NCBI GenBank assembly: GCA_036733965.1
Contig: DAIMZL010000002.1
Coordinates: forward strand, 53,337 to 117,336
Length of the DNA stretch: 64,000 bases
Direction of reading: 5' to 3'
DNA from: JAEXOD01 sp937930275
GTDB lineage: Bacteria > Bacteroidota > Ignavibacteria > Ignavibacteriales > Melioribacteraceae
The number at the start of each line of letters is the position of its first letter. Within the stretch, counting starts at the first letter, position 1. Under the pieces are notes generated by a model. It worked only from the letters and a program-made list of their open reading frames with translations, made no database searches and was not told the DNA's origin. Positions 23,692 through 32,531 of the stretch are shown one piece after another. The position numbers and the translations under genes were made by a program.

Positions 23692-25317
23692 TTAATTCCT
23701 CGCAGAAATTATTACCGCAACAACAGCAGTTATTAGCGCTGCAACCTGCCCTACAATTAGCATTGTATCTTTAAATACATCCCAAAACTTTGGAGGAGGC
23801 GGATCTTCCGGAATCCAAATTATATCTCCCGGTTGCAGCTCGCCTACTTCGTCGGCATCAATCCATTCTTTTGTATTAGCCTTAATTACTCTAACTTCCC
23901 CTTCAATTGCACGCCATGCAAATCCGCCGGATAAACGTATGTAATCATCAACAGTTAATTTAGGATCAAATATTATATTTCCCGGTTTTACGGCTTGTCC
24001 AACAACAGTAACATAATTAACTGCTTCGGGTACGTATATTTCATCCCCTTCTTTCAATATAATATTTTCTTTCTGATCGCCAAGCAAAAACAATTTTTCA
24101 AAATCAACAACCATTTTTCCCTTTTCGTGGCGGGTCATCGCTTTTAAATAATCGTACTCAACATCAGACATATCAGCACGCTGCAAATTTTTTAATCTTA
24201 AAAACTCTAAGTCAGGTTTTTCTTCGGAATGAGTCCTTAAAACATAAGCATCTTTTAAAGAAGCTTTTTCTCTAAAACCGCCGACTTGATTGATAATTAA
24301 ATCTTTTAATGTAGTTTTATCTTTTTCAATTCTATAATAACCAGGTGAATTAACAAAACCGGATACTCTAACAAATCTATCAATCATAAATTCCGGTTTT
24401 TCTCTAACAACAATCTTATCACCCGGCTTAAGTAAAATATTGCCGTTATTTATTTCATCATACGAAAAGTAATTAATTTTTGTTTCTTTTGTATTGTTTA
24501 CAAATTGAATTTGCTCAATACTATCTTTTCTTGCTTTATATTCTAAACCTCCGCATAATTTAATTAAATCTGCGACCGTTTCACCTTCACGATATTCATA
24601 AGTACCTTGGTAAACAACATTTCCAAAAACAACAACAGTCTTATCAACTCTTTTAATATTAACTATTGATCCTTCTCGTAAGAATGGATTTTGTAATTTC
24701 TCACCTAACCGCATGTACTTTGTTAAATCAAAGCTTTGTGTATTTCCCAAGTTGTCTTTAATTTCTATATTACGCATATCCGAATTTGAAAATACACCAT
24801 AAGAATTCATAACCAATTCTAATAATCTTGTATTCCCGTTTAAATTGTAAGTATAAGGCTTTACAACATTACCGATTAACGAGACTTTAATTTTCTTAAA
24901 TTCGGTTAAAGTTATATCTATTTTACCACTCTTAAAAAAAATTTTTAATTGGTCTTTAATTTTTTCCCGTGCTTTGCTTAAAGTCAAATCTTTTACACTA
25001 ATAATACCCACTTGGTCAATAAATACATTCCCCTCATAGTCAATAATCGAAGAAAATGTAATCGGGTTTACCCCTGAAATAATAAATAATAACTTATCTC
25101 CGGGTCCTACATAATATTCATCAGCATCTAAGATTCCGTCTGCCGTAGTAACAAATTGACTTGAGGCAAAAAATTGACGAGTAGAGTCATAACTGAATAA
25201 ATTAGCCCGACCGCTGTAGCTTGGATTTAATTGTGCCAAGCTAACAACGGTAATTCCAAAATATATTAATAGAATTTTCAGAAAATAGTTTTTCAATTTA
25301 AGCTTTTTTATCTTCAT
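23692..25317 (-). CDS. Polysaccharide export protein with multiple SLBB domains (Wza-like)
   Basis: The start was set at ATG 25317 because it gives a proper signal peptide (MKIKKLKLKNYFLKILLIYF...SLAQ) and a 20-nt overlap with the kinase gene. A longer frame from 25398 would put 27 polar residues before it. The 541-residue product has an N-terminal Poly_export domain (YYVGPGDKLLFIISG), at least three SLBB units (for example VVFGNVVYQGTYEYREGETVADLIKLCGG), and a C-terminal membrane helix (about 515-538). It is expected to form the outer-membrane and periplasmic export channel. Neighbours are the Wzc-like kinase and a Wzz protein. Confidence 0.9.
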   Translation of the reverse strand: MKIKKLKLKNYFLKILLIYFGITVVSLAQLNPSYSGRANLFSYDSTRQFFASSQFVTTADGILDADEYYVGPGDKLLFIISGVNPITFSSIIDYEGNVFIDQVGIISVKDLTLSKAREKIKDQLKIFFKSGKIDITLTEFKKIKVSLIGNVVKPYTYNLNGNTRLLELVMNSYGVFSNSDMRNIEIKDNLGNTQSFDLTKYMRLGEKLQNPFLREGSIVNIKRVDKTVVVFGNVVYQGTYEYREGETVADLIKLCGGLEYKARKDSIEQIQFVNNTKETKINYFSYDEINNGNILLKPGDKIVVREKPEFMIDRFVRVSGFVNSPGYYRIEKDKTTLKDLIINQVGGFREKASLKDAYVLRTHSEEKPDLEFLRLKNLQRADMSDVEYDYLKAMTRHEKGKMVVDFEKLFLLGDQKENIILKEGDEIYVPEAVNYVTVVGQAVKPGNIIFDPKLTVDDYIRLSGGFAWRAIEGEVRVIKANTKEWIDADEVGELQPGDIIWIPEDPPPPKFWDVFKDTMLIVGQVAALITAVVAVIISARN

Positions 25318-27568
25318 TACCGGTCGGTAATTGTTTATCTGTTCTTCCTGTTGCGGAAGGTCTGGAATAATAATAGTAGTATTTGTAGTATGAACCATAA
25401 CCGGCTTTATAACTAAAGTTATTTAAAATTACTCCGACAAAAGAACCATGATCGTGACTTAATAATTCAGTCGATTTCATCATTAATTCTTTATCAGTTT
25501 GATTAGCAGATACAACTAATAAACTTACATCAACTAACCGACTTAAAATTTCCGAGTCGGTTACTGCAATTACCGGCGGTGAGTCAACAATTACTATATC
25601 ATAATCTTGTCTTACTTTACTTAGGAAATCAGTCATTAACTGACTACTTAATAATTCGGAAGGGTTAGGAGGAATTGTTCCGGCAGTAATATAATATAAA
25701 TTATCAACCTCAGATTTTCTAATTATTTCTTCATAACTTGCTTGACCGAAGAAATGATCCGTAATACCAGGGAAACGTTTTACTTTAAATACATTATGCA
25801 TTCTCGGCTTTCTTAAGTCGCAATCAACAATTAATGTCTTTTTACCGGCATTTGCAAAACTTCCTGCCAAATTTACGGAAATAGTTGTTTTACCTTCTCG
25901 AGGTGTTGATGATGTAATTAATATTGTTTTTATAGAATCTTTTTCAACTTTTGAAAATTGAATTCTTGTACGTAATGCTCTAAAAGCTTCAGACGGAATA
26001 GAGTCAGGTCGTTTTGCAACAATAAATTCAAACTCATTTCCCTTTAAATCGATACCTTCAATTAATGGAACCCAAGCTAATACATTTATATTTTTGCGTT
26101 GAATGTCTTCAGGTGTTTTAATTGTATTATCAAAATAGTTTTTCATAAATGCAAAACCAAAACCAAGACCTACACCAAGTACCAACCCAACCAATACTAT
26201 TAAGCTTCTGTTAGGCTTTGATGGTTTATCTGCTCGCCTTGCAACGTCAACTATTAAAACATTACCCGGTGCCGATTGTTCGTTTATTAATGCTTCTTGA
26301 TACTTTTCTTCTACTAATTGATATAGTTTTTCATAAGCAGCTCTATCGCGTTCAAGTTTAGCTAAATCAATAGTTCGCTTTGGTAATTCGTTAAAATTCT
26401 TTTCGTAGTCTTTTACAACAACATCTAATTGTTTTACGCTTGCAAGTAATCCTTGATATGTTAATTCAGCTTCTAAAACTTTTCGGCTCAATTCTTTAAT
26501 TTCTTCGGGACTTGAGGCAAAAATACCAGCTTTATAAGTATTAATTTTAGAGTTTAGTTTATCTTTTAATTCTTTTATTCTCTTTTCAAAATCAGCAACT
26601 ATCGTACTGTTTCTTGATTGCTGATTATTTGCTATTGCCAAATCTCTTTGTGATTCCAATTGAGCAATGTTTTCTTGCAATTGTCTTAAATAGGGTTCAG
26701 CTGCAAAACTTTCCAAGTAATCTTTAATCCTTGGATCTTGTTTTTCCATTTCGGATTTTAATTCCTTAAGATTTTTTTCGGCAATCATCAAATCAATTTG
26801 TCCGGCATTTCGTCTTGATTCAAAATCTGTCAACTGTTGAATTAATGCTCTTGCTTGCTCGGGTAATTCAACAATACCTTTTTGTTCTTGATAATTTTTT
26901 AATATTTCTTCGGCTCTATTTAATTCAACCATTTTTTCATTTCTTTGTTGAAAAAGGAACTCTTTAACGGTTGTTAGCTGAGCACGATTAATTTGTAAGT
27001 TAAACAATTTATATGCTTCTGCATACAGATTGGCAATTAAAGCAGCTTCAAAAGCTGAAGGTGATTCCACTGATATTTCGACAATATCAAGTCCTCTTTT
27101 CTGCTCAATACCGACTTTTGTTTCCAGTGTGGCAATAATTTCCGGTACAGATTTAATTTTTGTAGATTTATTATCTCCGACCTTTTTGTCAAAATCAAGT
27201 AACAAATAAAAACTATCTCTTTCCCCTACAATATTGAAATTTTCAATAAGAGAATTAGCAACTTTTTCTTTAATTGTATAACTTTTTAATACTTCAATTT
27301 CGTTAGCTATAAATCTATCACTTCCAAAATCTTGGAATTCAGGTATTAAAGGCGAATTTAATATAGAACCTTGAGGTTTTGAAATTTTCAAACTGGTTAC
27401 TGATTTAAATATATCTCTGGCATTATAAGCATACAAAACCGAAACAAGGAGACCGGTAATTGAAATTAATAAAATAGGCGTTAAATTTTGCCTAATAATA
27501 TTAAGATATTCTTTAAAAGATGTGGCTTCAAATTCTCGAGAATTTATATTATTATTGTTAATTTCCAA
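25298..27568 (-). CDS. Wzc/GumC-type BY-kinase with chain-length domain
   Basis: A 756-residue protein. An N-terminal membrane helix (about 30-48) is followed by a Wzz domain, a long coiled coil (about 190-420), a second helix (about 455-475), and a cytoplasmic tyrosine kinase of the CpsD type. The kinase has Walker A STPREGKTT (about 554-562), Walker A' LIVDCDLRKPR, and Walker B IVIVDSPP. The C-terminus carries a tyrosine-rich stretch (GYGSYYKYYYYYSRP, about 723-737), the usual autophosphorylation cluster. Such kinases control polymerisation and export of capsule or exopolysaccharide. No matching low-molecular-weight tyrosine phosphatase gene is in the window. Confidence 0.92.
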   Translation of the reverse strand: MEINNNNINSREFEATSFKEYLNIIRQNLTPILLISITGLLVSVLYAYNARDIFKSVTSLKISKPQGSILNSPLIPEFQDFGSDRFIANEIEVLKSYTIKEKVANSLIENFNIVGERDSFYLLLDFDKKVGDNKSTKIKSVPEIIATLETKVGIEQKRGLDIVEISVESPSAFEAALIANLYAEAYKLFNLQINRAQLTTVKEFLFQQRNEKMVELNRAEEILKNYQEQKGIVELPEQARALIQQLTDFESRRNAGQIDLMIAEKNLKELKSEMEKQDPRIKDYLESFAAEPYLRQLQENIAQLESQRDLAIANNQQSRNSTIVADFEKRIKELKDKLNSKINTYKAGIFASSPEEIKELSRKVLEAELTYQGLLASVKQLDVVVKDYEKNFNELPKRTIDLAKLERDRAAYEKLYQLVEEKYQEALINEQSAPGNVLIVDVARRADKPSKPNRSLIVLVGLVLGVGLGFGFAFMKNYFDNTIKTPEDIQRKNINVLAWVPLIEGIDLKGNEFEFIVAKRPDSIPSEAFRALRTRIQFSKVEKDSIKTILITSSTPREGKTTISVNLAGSFANAGKKTLIVDCDLRKPRMHNVFKVKRFPGITDHFFGQASYEEIIRKSEVDNLYYITAGTIPPNPSELLSSQLMTDFLSKVRQDYDIVIVDSPPVIAVTDSEILSRLVDVSLLVVSANQTDKELMMKSTELLSHDHGSFVGVILNNFSYKAGYGSYYKYYYYYSRPSATGRTDKQLPTGNEDKKA

Positions 27569-27580
27569 TTCAGTTCCCTC

Positions 27581-28090
27581 TTATCTTGTAAGTAAAATTG
27601 CTAATGAAATTAAAGCGGAAAAGATAGAAAGTCCTATACTTAACCATTCTCTAAAAAAGTACTTAGGTGAAGTCGGAACAACTAATATATCCCCGGCTTG
27701 TAACTGCGGAACATTTAATTTTGACGTAAAAAGTTCTTTTTCCCACATTACATCATTTAAATTAAATTTCATTAATTCTCTGGTTGAATCAGCTGTAGTC
27801 CTATAAAGACGCAAATCATCCAGTTCAGAATCGGTTACGGGACCCCCTGCTAAAGATATTAAATCATTTACAGTAGAATTAACCGGAATTACATAACGCC
27901 CCGGATATCTTACGCTCCCCCAAATTGCTACTTTTATATTTAAAGTTCTGGGATCCGAATAATCAAAATAACCGCCTTGTTGTCTATAGTTGGTTTGCGG
28001 CATAGCCCCTAATTCATAATCGTTTGATTGTCCGTAACTAATACCGGTAAACAAACAAAAAAACAATATAAATAATACTTCTTTTCTCAA
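27581..28090 (-). CDS. Small SLBB-domain export protein with C-terminal membrane helix
   Basis: A 169-residue protein with a signal peptide (MRKEVLFILFFCLFTGISYG) and one SLBB domain (about 51-135, VAIWGSVRYPGRYVIPVNSTVNDLISLAGG). A C-terminal helix (about 148-167) is preceded by a short basic segment. It is 12 nt upstream of the kinase gene. It looks like a trimmed companion of the Wza-like protein, with one ligand-binding unit and the anchor but no Poly_export domain. It may be a periplasmic adaptor of the export machine, which is inference. Confidence 0.8.
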   Translation of the reverse strand: MRKEVLFILFFCLFTGISYGQSNDYELGAMPQTNYRQQGGYFDYSDPRTLNIKVAIWGSVRYPGRYVIPVNSTVNDLISLAGGPVTDSELDDLRLYRTTADSTRELMKFNLNDVMWEKELFTSKLNVPQLQAGDILVVPTSPKYFFREWLSIGLSIFSALISLAILLTR

Positions 28091-28127
28091 TATAATTCCC
28101 TATAAGTTAGTTGTTTAATATAAGGGT

Positions 28128-28997
28128 TCATCCCCTCTCTATTTTTAGATTGATATTTTTGGTCGAAAAAACACCACCCAATATTCCAAAAATCACCCCT
28201 AAACTGGGTATAATCGTACTAATCATTATAATCCATTTTGTAAAATTAACATTGTTAATAATATTAGTCAACCCTAACAATAAAAAAAACAATAAAATAA
28301 TACAAATTGTGCTCGCCGTCAAACCTAATAGCAACGAACTTAAATATATCGGCGTTTTTATTGCAAAAAGTTTAGCCCCAACTAATTTCATAATATTATA
28401 AGTTTCTACTCTTGAGTTATAAATTAATTTATTAGTAGAAAAAATCAAATAAATTGAAATTAGAACACTAACAAAGCTAAAAACATATAAAAATATTTGA
28501 ACCGAATCAAAAAAATCAATAATCTTAATTAAATATTCATAATCATAAACAACGTCATTTACACCCTTTATATTTCTAAACTGATTAACAATGTTTTCAA
28601 TTTCTTTAATATTTATTTTTTCGGCTTTCAAACTTAATCTTATCGATTCAGGTAATGGGTTAATTTCCAAAAAAGAAGAAAAGTCTTCTCCTGTTTCTTT
28701 AACAAATTCAGATTTTGCTTCATCTTTATCAATTAAAATAAACGATTTAATTAGCTTATTTGATTTCAAATAACTAAATATTTCCGTTTTATCATTTTTA
28801 GTTAACGAGTTTTCTAAAAACAAGTTAACTTTTATAGAACTAATTAACGAATTACTATAAGCTTTTGATAAATAAATACTTACAAATGCAGTACTTGTAA
28901 TTAAAATTGATATTACAAGAGTAAAAATTGTAATTAATGCAGAACCTTTTTGCCTTGATAAAGATTTAAGTGCTTCTTTTAAATAAAATACTATCAT
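28128..28997 (-). CDS. ftsX: FtsX-like permease
   Basis: A 289-residue protein with an N-terminal membrane helix (about 21-45), an extracytoplasmic region (about 46-165), and three further helices (about 172-195, 218-245 and 258-280), the FtsX topology. LKEALKSLSRQKGSALITIFTLV is a typical FtsX N-terminus. FtsX pairs with the ATPase FtsE to activate peptidoglycan hydrolases at division, but ftsE is not adjacent. Its start is 1 nt from the lipoprotein gene stop upstream, and the small SLBB gene begins 37 nt downstream. Confidence 0.85.
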   Translation of the reverse strand: MIVFYLKEALKSLSRQKGSALITIFTLVISILITSTAFVSIYLSKAYSNSLISSIKVNLFLENSLTKNDKTEIFSYLKSNKLIKSFILIDKDEAKSEFVKETGEDFSSFLEINPLPESIRLSLKAEKINIKEIENIVNQFRNIKGVNDVVYDYEYLIKIIDFFDSVQIFLYVFSFVSVLISIYLIFSTNKLIYNSRVETYNIMKLVGAKLFAIKTPIYLSSLLLGLTASTICIILLFFLLLGLTNIINNVNFTKWIIMISTIIPSLGVIFGILGGVFSTKNINLKIERG

Positions 28998-28998
28998 A

Positions 28999-29502
28999 TC
29001 AGTAATTTGACTCGTCTAACCATTTAATAATCTGCCATTTATTTTCACTATCTTTTTGCAGTGTTAAATTTACTCTTCCTTCAACAAAAATAATATCCGT
29101 TGGGTTAAAAGTTATTGTGAGATTAAAACTTCTAATAATATTTGAAGAATCCGAACTTAACGAAATTATATTGTTCCAAATTAAATCTAATCTTTGTGAG
29201 TTTTGGAATAAACCGTTTGTTACTCTCATTTCTTCATCCCTACCCCATGATACATCTACACCTCTATCGTAATCTCTATATATAAATGTAAATTGCTGCT
29301 CTAATAGTTCCCCATAAATCGTAGTATCCCTAAAAGTGTAGGCATACTGCAAATTTTGAAATATCCCGTCAATATTGGTTCTATCGCTAAGCAGTTTATC
29401 ACCTGAATTAGTAGTTTCATCAAGCTTTGGTGCAAAAGGATTTGTACAATTACTAAAAATGAGCCCCAATAAAAATGCAAAAGGGATTATTAACTTATAA
29501 AT
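28999..29502 (-). CDS. Lipoprotein, probably starting at ATT
   Basis: A TTG at 29469 would open a 156-residue frame beginning MGLIFSNC, lacking a usable signal peptide. Upstream in the same frame are codons for YKLIIPFAFLLGLIFSNC, a complete lipoprotein signal ending at a Cys. No ATG, GTG or TTG exists in that extension before the in-frame stop. The likely initiator is ATT at 29502-29500, 4 nt after a strong GGGAGG, within the overlapping 3' end of the upstream gene. The mature protein shares a W-x-RD-x-E-x-R motif and a W-x-II-x-W-x-D ending with its upstream neighbour, so the two are paralogues. Function unknown. Confidence 0.65.
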   Translation of the reverse strand: MYKLIIPFAFLLGLIFSNCTNPFAPKLDETTNSGDKLLSDRTNIDGIFQNLQYAYTFRDTTIYGELLEQQFTFIYRDYDRGVDVSWGRDEEMRVTNGLFQNSQRLDLIWNNIISLSSDSSNIIRSFNLTITFNPTDIIFVEGRVNLTLQKDSENKWQIIKWLDESNY

Positions 29503-30070
29503 AATACCTCCCTTTTAAGTCACTCCAACAACTAAACCCTTGTAAACTTCTATCTGTCCATTCGATAATTACCCATACATTATTTCTATCAATTTTTATC
29601 TTAAATTCTGCATTTCCTTTATAAATTTCTTGCCCTGATGAAAGAGTTTCTAAAGTAATCAAGTAATCATACTGATAAATTGCTTCATCTCCTTGTATAT
29701 TAGCAACTTCATTTGATAATGTTAATGTAATCGGTTTTCCTGAAACAGTGTTATTTTTTAAGTTATTAAAATACCTTCTTTCACTATCTCTATTCCAATT
29801 TTGAAGAACATTAAAGTTGTTAATGGAAGTGCTTGAAGGATAAAATTTATAATCACTATCAATTAAAGATGAATCAGCTAAACAATTTAGATAATTTTCC
29901 GTAATTTTTTTGTCAAATGATTTAACAATATTTTCAAATAATATTGAAGGAATTGTTGCTTGCTCTAAACTTGTACCAGGTTGAATTGGTTTTTCGGGGT
30001 CTCTTGTTGATAATATATCACAACTATAGCATGATATTAAAACAAATATTATATAAGTAAATTTATTCAT
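29495..30070 (-). CDS. Lipoprotein, paralogue of the next gene
   Basis: A 191-residue protein with a lipoprotein signal (MNKFTYIIFVLISCYSC) and lipidation Cys at 14 or 17. The mature part has NWNRDSERR and ends WVIIEWTDRSLQGFSCWSDLKGRYYL. The alternating beta pattern (YQYDYLITL, AEFKIKI, WVIIEW) resembles a small NTF2-like fold, but that is only an impression. It overlaps the methyltransferase gene stop by 8 nt, and its own 3' end overlaps the following lipoprotein gene. The pair precedes ftsX. No function assigned. Confidence 0.8.
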   Translation of the reverse strand: MNKFTYIIFVLISCYSCDILSTRDPEKPIQPGTSLEQATIPSILFENIVKSFDKKITENYLNCLADSSLIDSDYKFYPSSTSINNFNVLQNWNRDSERRYFNNLKNNTVSGKPITLTLSNEVANIQGDEAIYQYDYLITLETLSSGQEIYKGNAEFKIKIDRNNVWVIIEWTDRSLQGFSCWSDLKGRYYL

Positions 30071-30797
30071 TTTCTAAAAACAAAATTATTCTCTCGGAAC
30101 AAGATTTATCAAAAGAATCACCGTTATAATTACCAAATTCCCCAATAATTTTTAAACCTATTTCTTCAAATTTTTGGGATAGAAATTCCGGTTTATATAA
30201 TTTTACCGATTCAAAAAACACTAAGTTATTAAGATTATTACCGATATTTATTTTTTTAATAACTCTATTGTTTTCAATCGTTCTTTTTTCGTTAATAGTA
30301 ATATCATCAATTTTAGTATCAGATTCAAGCACTAAATTATTACAAACGTAATTACTGTTAAAATAATCAAATACAATAATACCTTTTTGTTTTAAAGAAT
30401 TTTTGTAATTTTTAAAAAACAAAAAATTATTGCAATCATCTTCAAAATACCCGAAAGATGTAAAAATATTTAGAATAAGATCAAATTTTATTTTGAAAGG
30501 AACTGTACGAATATCAGCATTAACAATGCTATTAACTAATCCTTTTTGTAATGCTAATTTCAAAAGAGGGAAGCTTAAATCAAACCCATATAAGTTGTAA
30601 AAACCCTTTTCTTTTAGGTAACTTAAGTGCCTGCCTGCACCGCAGGCAGCATCTAAAATATAACAACTTTTTTCAATTTTTAACTTGTTAATAACTAATT
30701 CAAGCAACTTTTGTGCATCTTTATTATCTCTATGTTTATACACAATTTGATAATAATCTGATGCAAACCAATCCTTAAACCATTCGTACTTTTCCAT
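30063..30797 (-). CDS. Class I SAM-dependent methyltransferase
   Basis: A 244-residue protein with the Rossmann motif I YILDAACGAGRHLSYL (about 53-68), motif II GFDLS, and a motif IV-like region (LILNIFTSFGYF). It uses S-adenosylmethionine; the acceptor cannot be predicted. It starts at the last base of the recR frame (position 30797 shared), so it is translationally coupled to recR. Confidence 0.87.
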   Translation of the reverse strand: MEKYEWFKDWFASDYYQIVYKHRDNKDAQKLLELVINKLKIEKSCYILDAACGAGRHLSYLKEKGFYNLYGFDLSFPLLKLALQKGLVNSIVNADIRTVPFKIKFDLILNIFTSFGYFEDDCNNFLFFKNYKNSLKQKGIIVFDYFNSNYVCNNLVLESDTKIDDITINEKRTIENNRVIKKINIGNNLNNLVFFESVKLYKPEFLSQKFEEIGLKIIGEFGNYNGDSFDKSCSERIILFLENE

Positions 30798-31393
30798 TAT
30801 ATTTCAATTCTATTTAAAACTGCTCGACCAATAGTAGCCCCGTCCACAAATTCCAGATCACTTCCCATTGGTAATCCTCTTGCAATTCTTGTTACTTTAA
30901 TATTAAGGGGATGTAAAGTTTTTGCTAAAAATAAAGATGTAGCTTCTCCTTCCGTATCAGGATTTAGTGCCAAGATAATTTCTTTTACAGCATTGTCTCT
31001 AAGTCGTGTTAAAAGCTCTTTAATGCGAAGCTGTTCAACACCCACGCCGCTTAAGGGAGATAATACTCCGCCTAAAACATGATAAACACCGGTAAACTCA
31101 TTTGATTTTTCAATAGCAATAAGATCATTAATATCTTCAACTACACAAATTACCGATTTATCGCGTTTACTGCTTTTACATATATCGCAAATATCTTCGG
31201 TAGTAATGTTAAAACATACCGAACAATATGTTAAATTTTCTTTCAACCCTAAAATTGATTGAGTTAATAATTCAACATTTTTTTTATCGCTGCGTAATAA
31301 ATGCAAAGCAAGGCGTTGTGCTGTTTTTCTTCCTATTCCCGGAAGTTTGCTAATCTCTTCAATTGCAATTTGTAATGGTTCTGCAATTAACAA
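30797..31393 (-). CDS. recR: Recombination protein RecR
   Basis: A 198-residue protein with a helix-hairpin-helix (ISKLPGIGRKTAQRLALHLL), a C4 zinc finger (CSVCFNITTEDICDIC), and a Toprim domain (VICVVEDINDLIAIE, LALNPDTEGEATSLFLA). It works with RecF/RecO in gap repair at replication forks. The ybaB-recR pairing seen here is widely conserved, though dnaX is missing upstream. The gap to ybaB is 2 nt. Confidence 0.97.
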   Translation of the reverse strand: MLIAEPLQIAIEEISKLPGIGRKTAQRLALHLLRSDKKNVELLTQSILGLKENLTYCSVCFNITTEDICDICKSSKRDKSVICVVEDINDLIAIEKSNEFTGVYHVLGGVLSPLSGVGVEQLRIKELLTRLRDNAVKEIILALNPDTEGEATSLFLAKTLHPLNIKVTRIARGLPMGSDLEFVDGATIGRAVLNRIEI

Positions 31394-31395
31394 TG

Positions 31396-31725
31396 TTAAA
31401 ATCCCGGAATATTAAAACCCGGAGGAATAACGCCTTTTGTTACTGCAGAAAGTTCATCTTCGGCTAATTTTCCGGCGGCATCTAAGGCTTTATTAACAGC
31501 GGCAACAATTAAATCTTCCAACATTTCTTTATCACCGGCATTAATAACTTCTTGTTCAATATCAACCGAAACAATTTCTTTTTTTCCGTTAGCAACAGCT
31601 TTAACCATTCCGCCGCCGCTTTCAGCACTAACAGTTTTATTTCCTAACTCATTTTGTACTCTTTCCATGTCAGATTGTAGCTTTTGTATTTGCTTCATCA
31701 TCCCGCCCATATTACCTTTCATCAT
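31396..31725 (-). CDS. ybaB: YbaB/EbfC-family nucleoid-associated protein
   Basis: A 109-residue protein with the family pattern GGMMKQIQKLQSDMERVQNELG, then VKAVANGKKEIVSVDIEQEV and DLIVAAVNKALDAAGKLAEDEL. These dimers bind DNA and shape the nucleoid. It heads the minus-strand run to recR, the lipoproteins and ftsX. It is divergent from psd, with 155 AT-rich nt between that must contain both promoters. Confidence 0.95.
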   Translation of the reverse strand: MMKGNMGGMMKQIQKLQSDMERVQNELGNKTVSAESGGGMVKAVANGKKEIVSVDIEQEVINAGDKEMLEDLIVAAVNKALDAAGKLAEDELSAVTKGVIPPGFNIPGF

Positions 31726-31880
31726 AAAAACCTCCGTAAATTTTAATGTATGATTTTATCAGTTTAATTTGTATTTTTACATTTTATATTTTTTTATTTT
31801 TAAAGTTTAAATTTAACAAAATTTCTTTAGTAATAAAATTTTAAGTTAATAATTATTTTTGTCATCAACTTAGGAAATAA

Positions 31881-32531
31881 ATGATTACCAAATACGGATA
31901 CGGGACGCTCGGATTAATTACAGTTTTTGTTTTTATTTTATTTGTTTTAGCTATATTCATTAAAAACCCAATTGTAAAATATTCATTATTTGTTATCGGA
32001 ATAGGTTTACTTATTTTTTCGTTAAACTTTTTCAGAGATCCGGATAGAACAACCCCCAATAAAGAAAATGCGGTAATTTCTCCGGCTGACGGTAAAGTTC
32101 TAATAATTAAAAAGGTAATTCCTAACGAATATATAAAAGAAAACTGCATTCAAATTTCAATATTTATGTCTCCGCTTAATGTACACGTAAACAGAATTCC
32201 TGTTTCGGGAATAGTTGAATACTTAAAATATCATAAAGGAGAGTATTTAGTAGCTTACCATGACAAAGCGGATATTCGAAATGAAAGAATGATGATAGGG
32301 ATAAAAGGAATGTACGGCAAGGTTCTTTTTTCTCAAGTAGCAGGAACGGTTGCAAGGAGAATAGTAACTGAGTTAAAGGAAGGACAAGACGTAAATGTTG
32401 GCGAAAGATTTGGGATGATAAAATTTGGAAGTAGAGTTGATGTTATTTTACCTGAAAATGTTGATTTGAAAGTTAAAGTAGGTGATAAAGTTACTGCAGG
32501 CGAAACTATCTTATTTGAGTATAAAAAATGA
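31881..32531 (+). CDS. psd: Phosphatidylserine decarboxylase proenzyme
   Basis: A 216-residue protein of the short archaeal/Bacteroidota-type Psd family. It has two N-terminal membrane helices (about 9-28 and 34-50), ISPADGKVL, conserved SPLNVHVNR (H102), and the self-cleavage site Gly183-Ser184 in IKFGSRVDVILP that creates the pyruvoyl group. It converts phosphatidylserine to phosphatidylethanolamine. The gene overlaps pssA by 4 nt, so the two successive steps are coupled. Confidence 0.96.
   Translation: MITKYGYGTLGLITVFVFILFVLAIFIKNPIVKYSLFVIGIGLLIFSLNFFRDPDRTTPNKENAVISPADGKVLIIKKVIPNEYIKENCIQISIFMSPLNVHVNRIPVSGIVEYLKYHKGEYLVAYHDKADIRNERMMIGIKGMYGKVLFSQVAGTVARRIVTELKEGQDVNVGERFGMIKFGSRVDVILPENVDLKVKVGDKVTAGETILFEYKK

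Noticed and set aside
25318..25398. Upstream extension of the Wza-like protein by 27 residues
   Set aside because: It would place polar residues before a good signal peptide and deepen the overlap with the kinase gene; ATG 25317 fits better.
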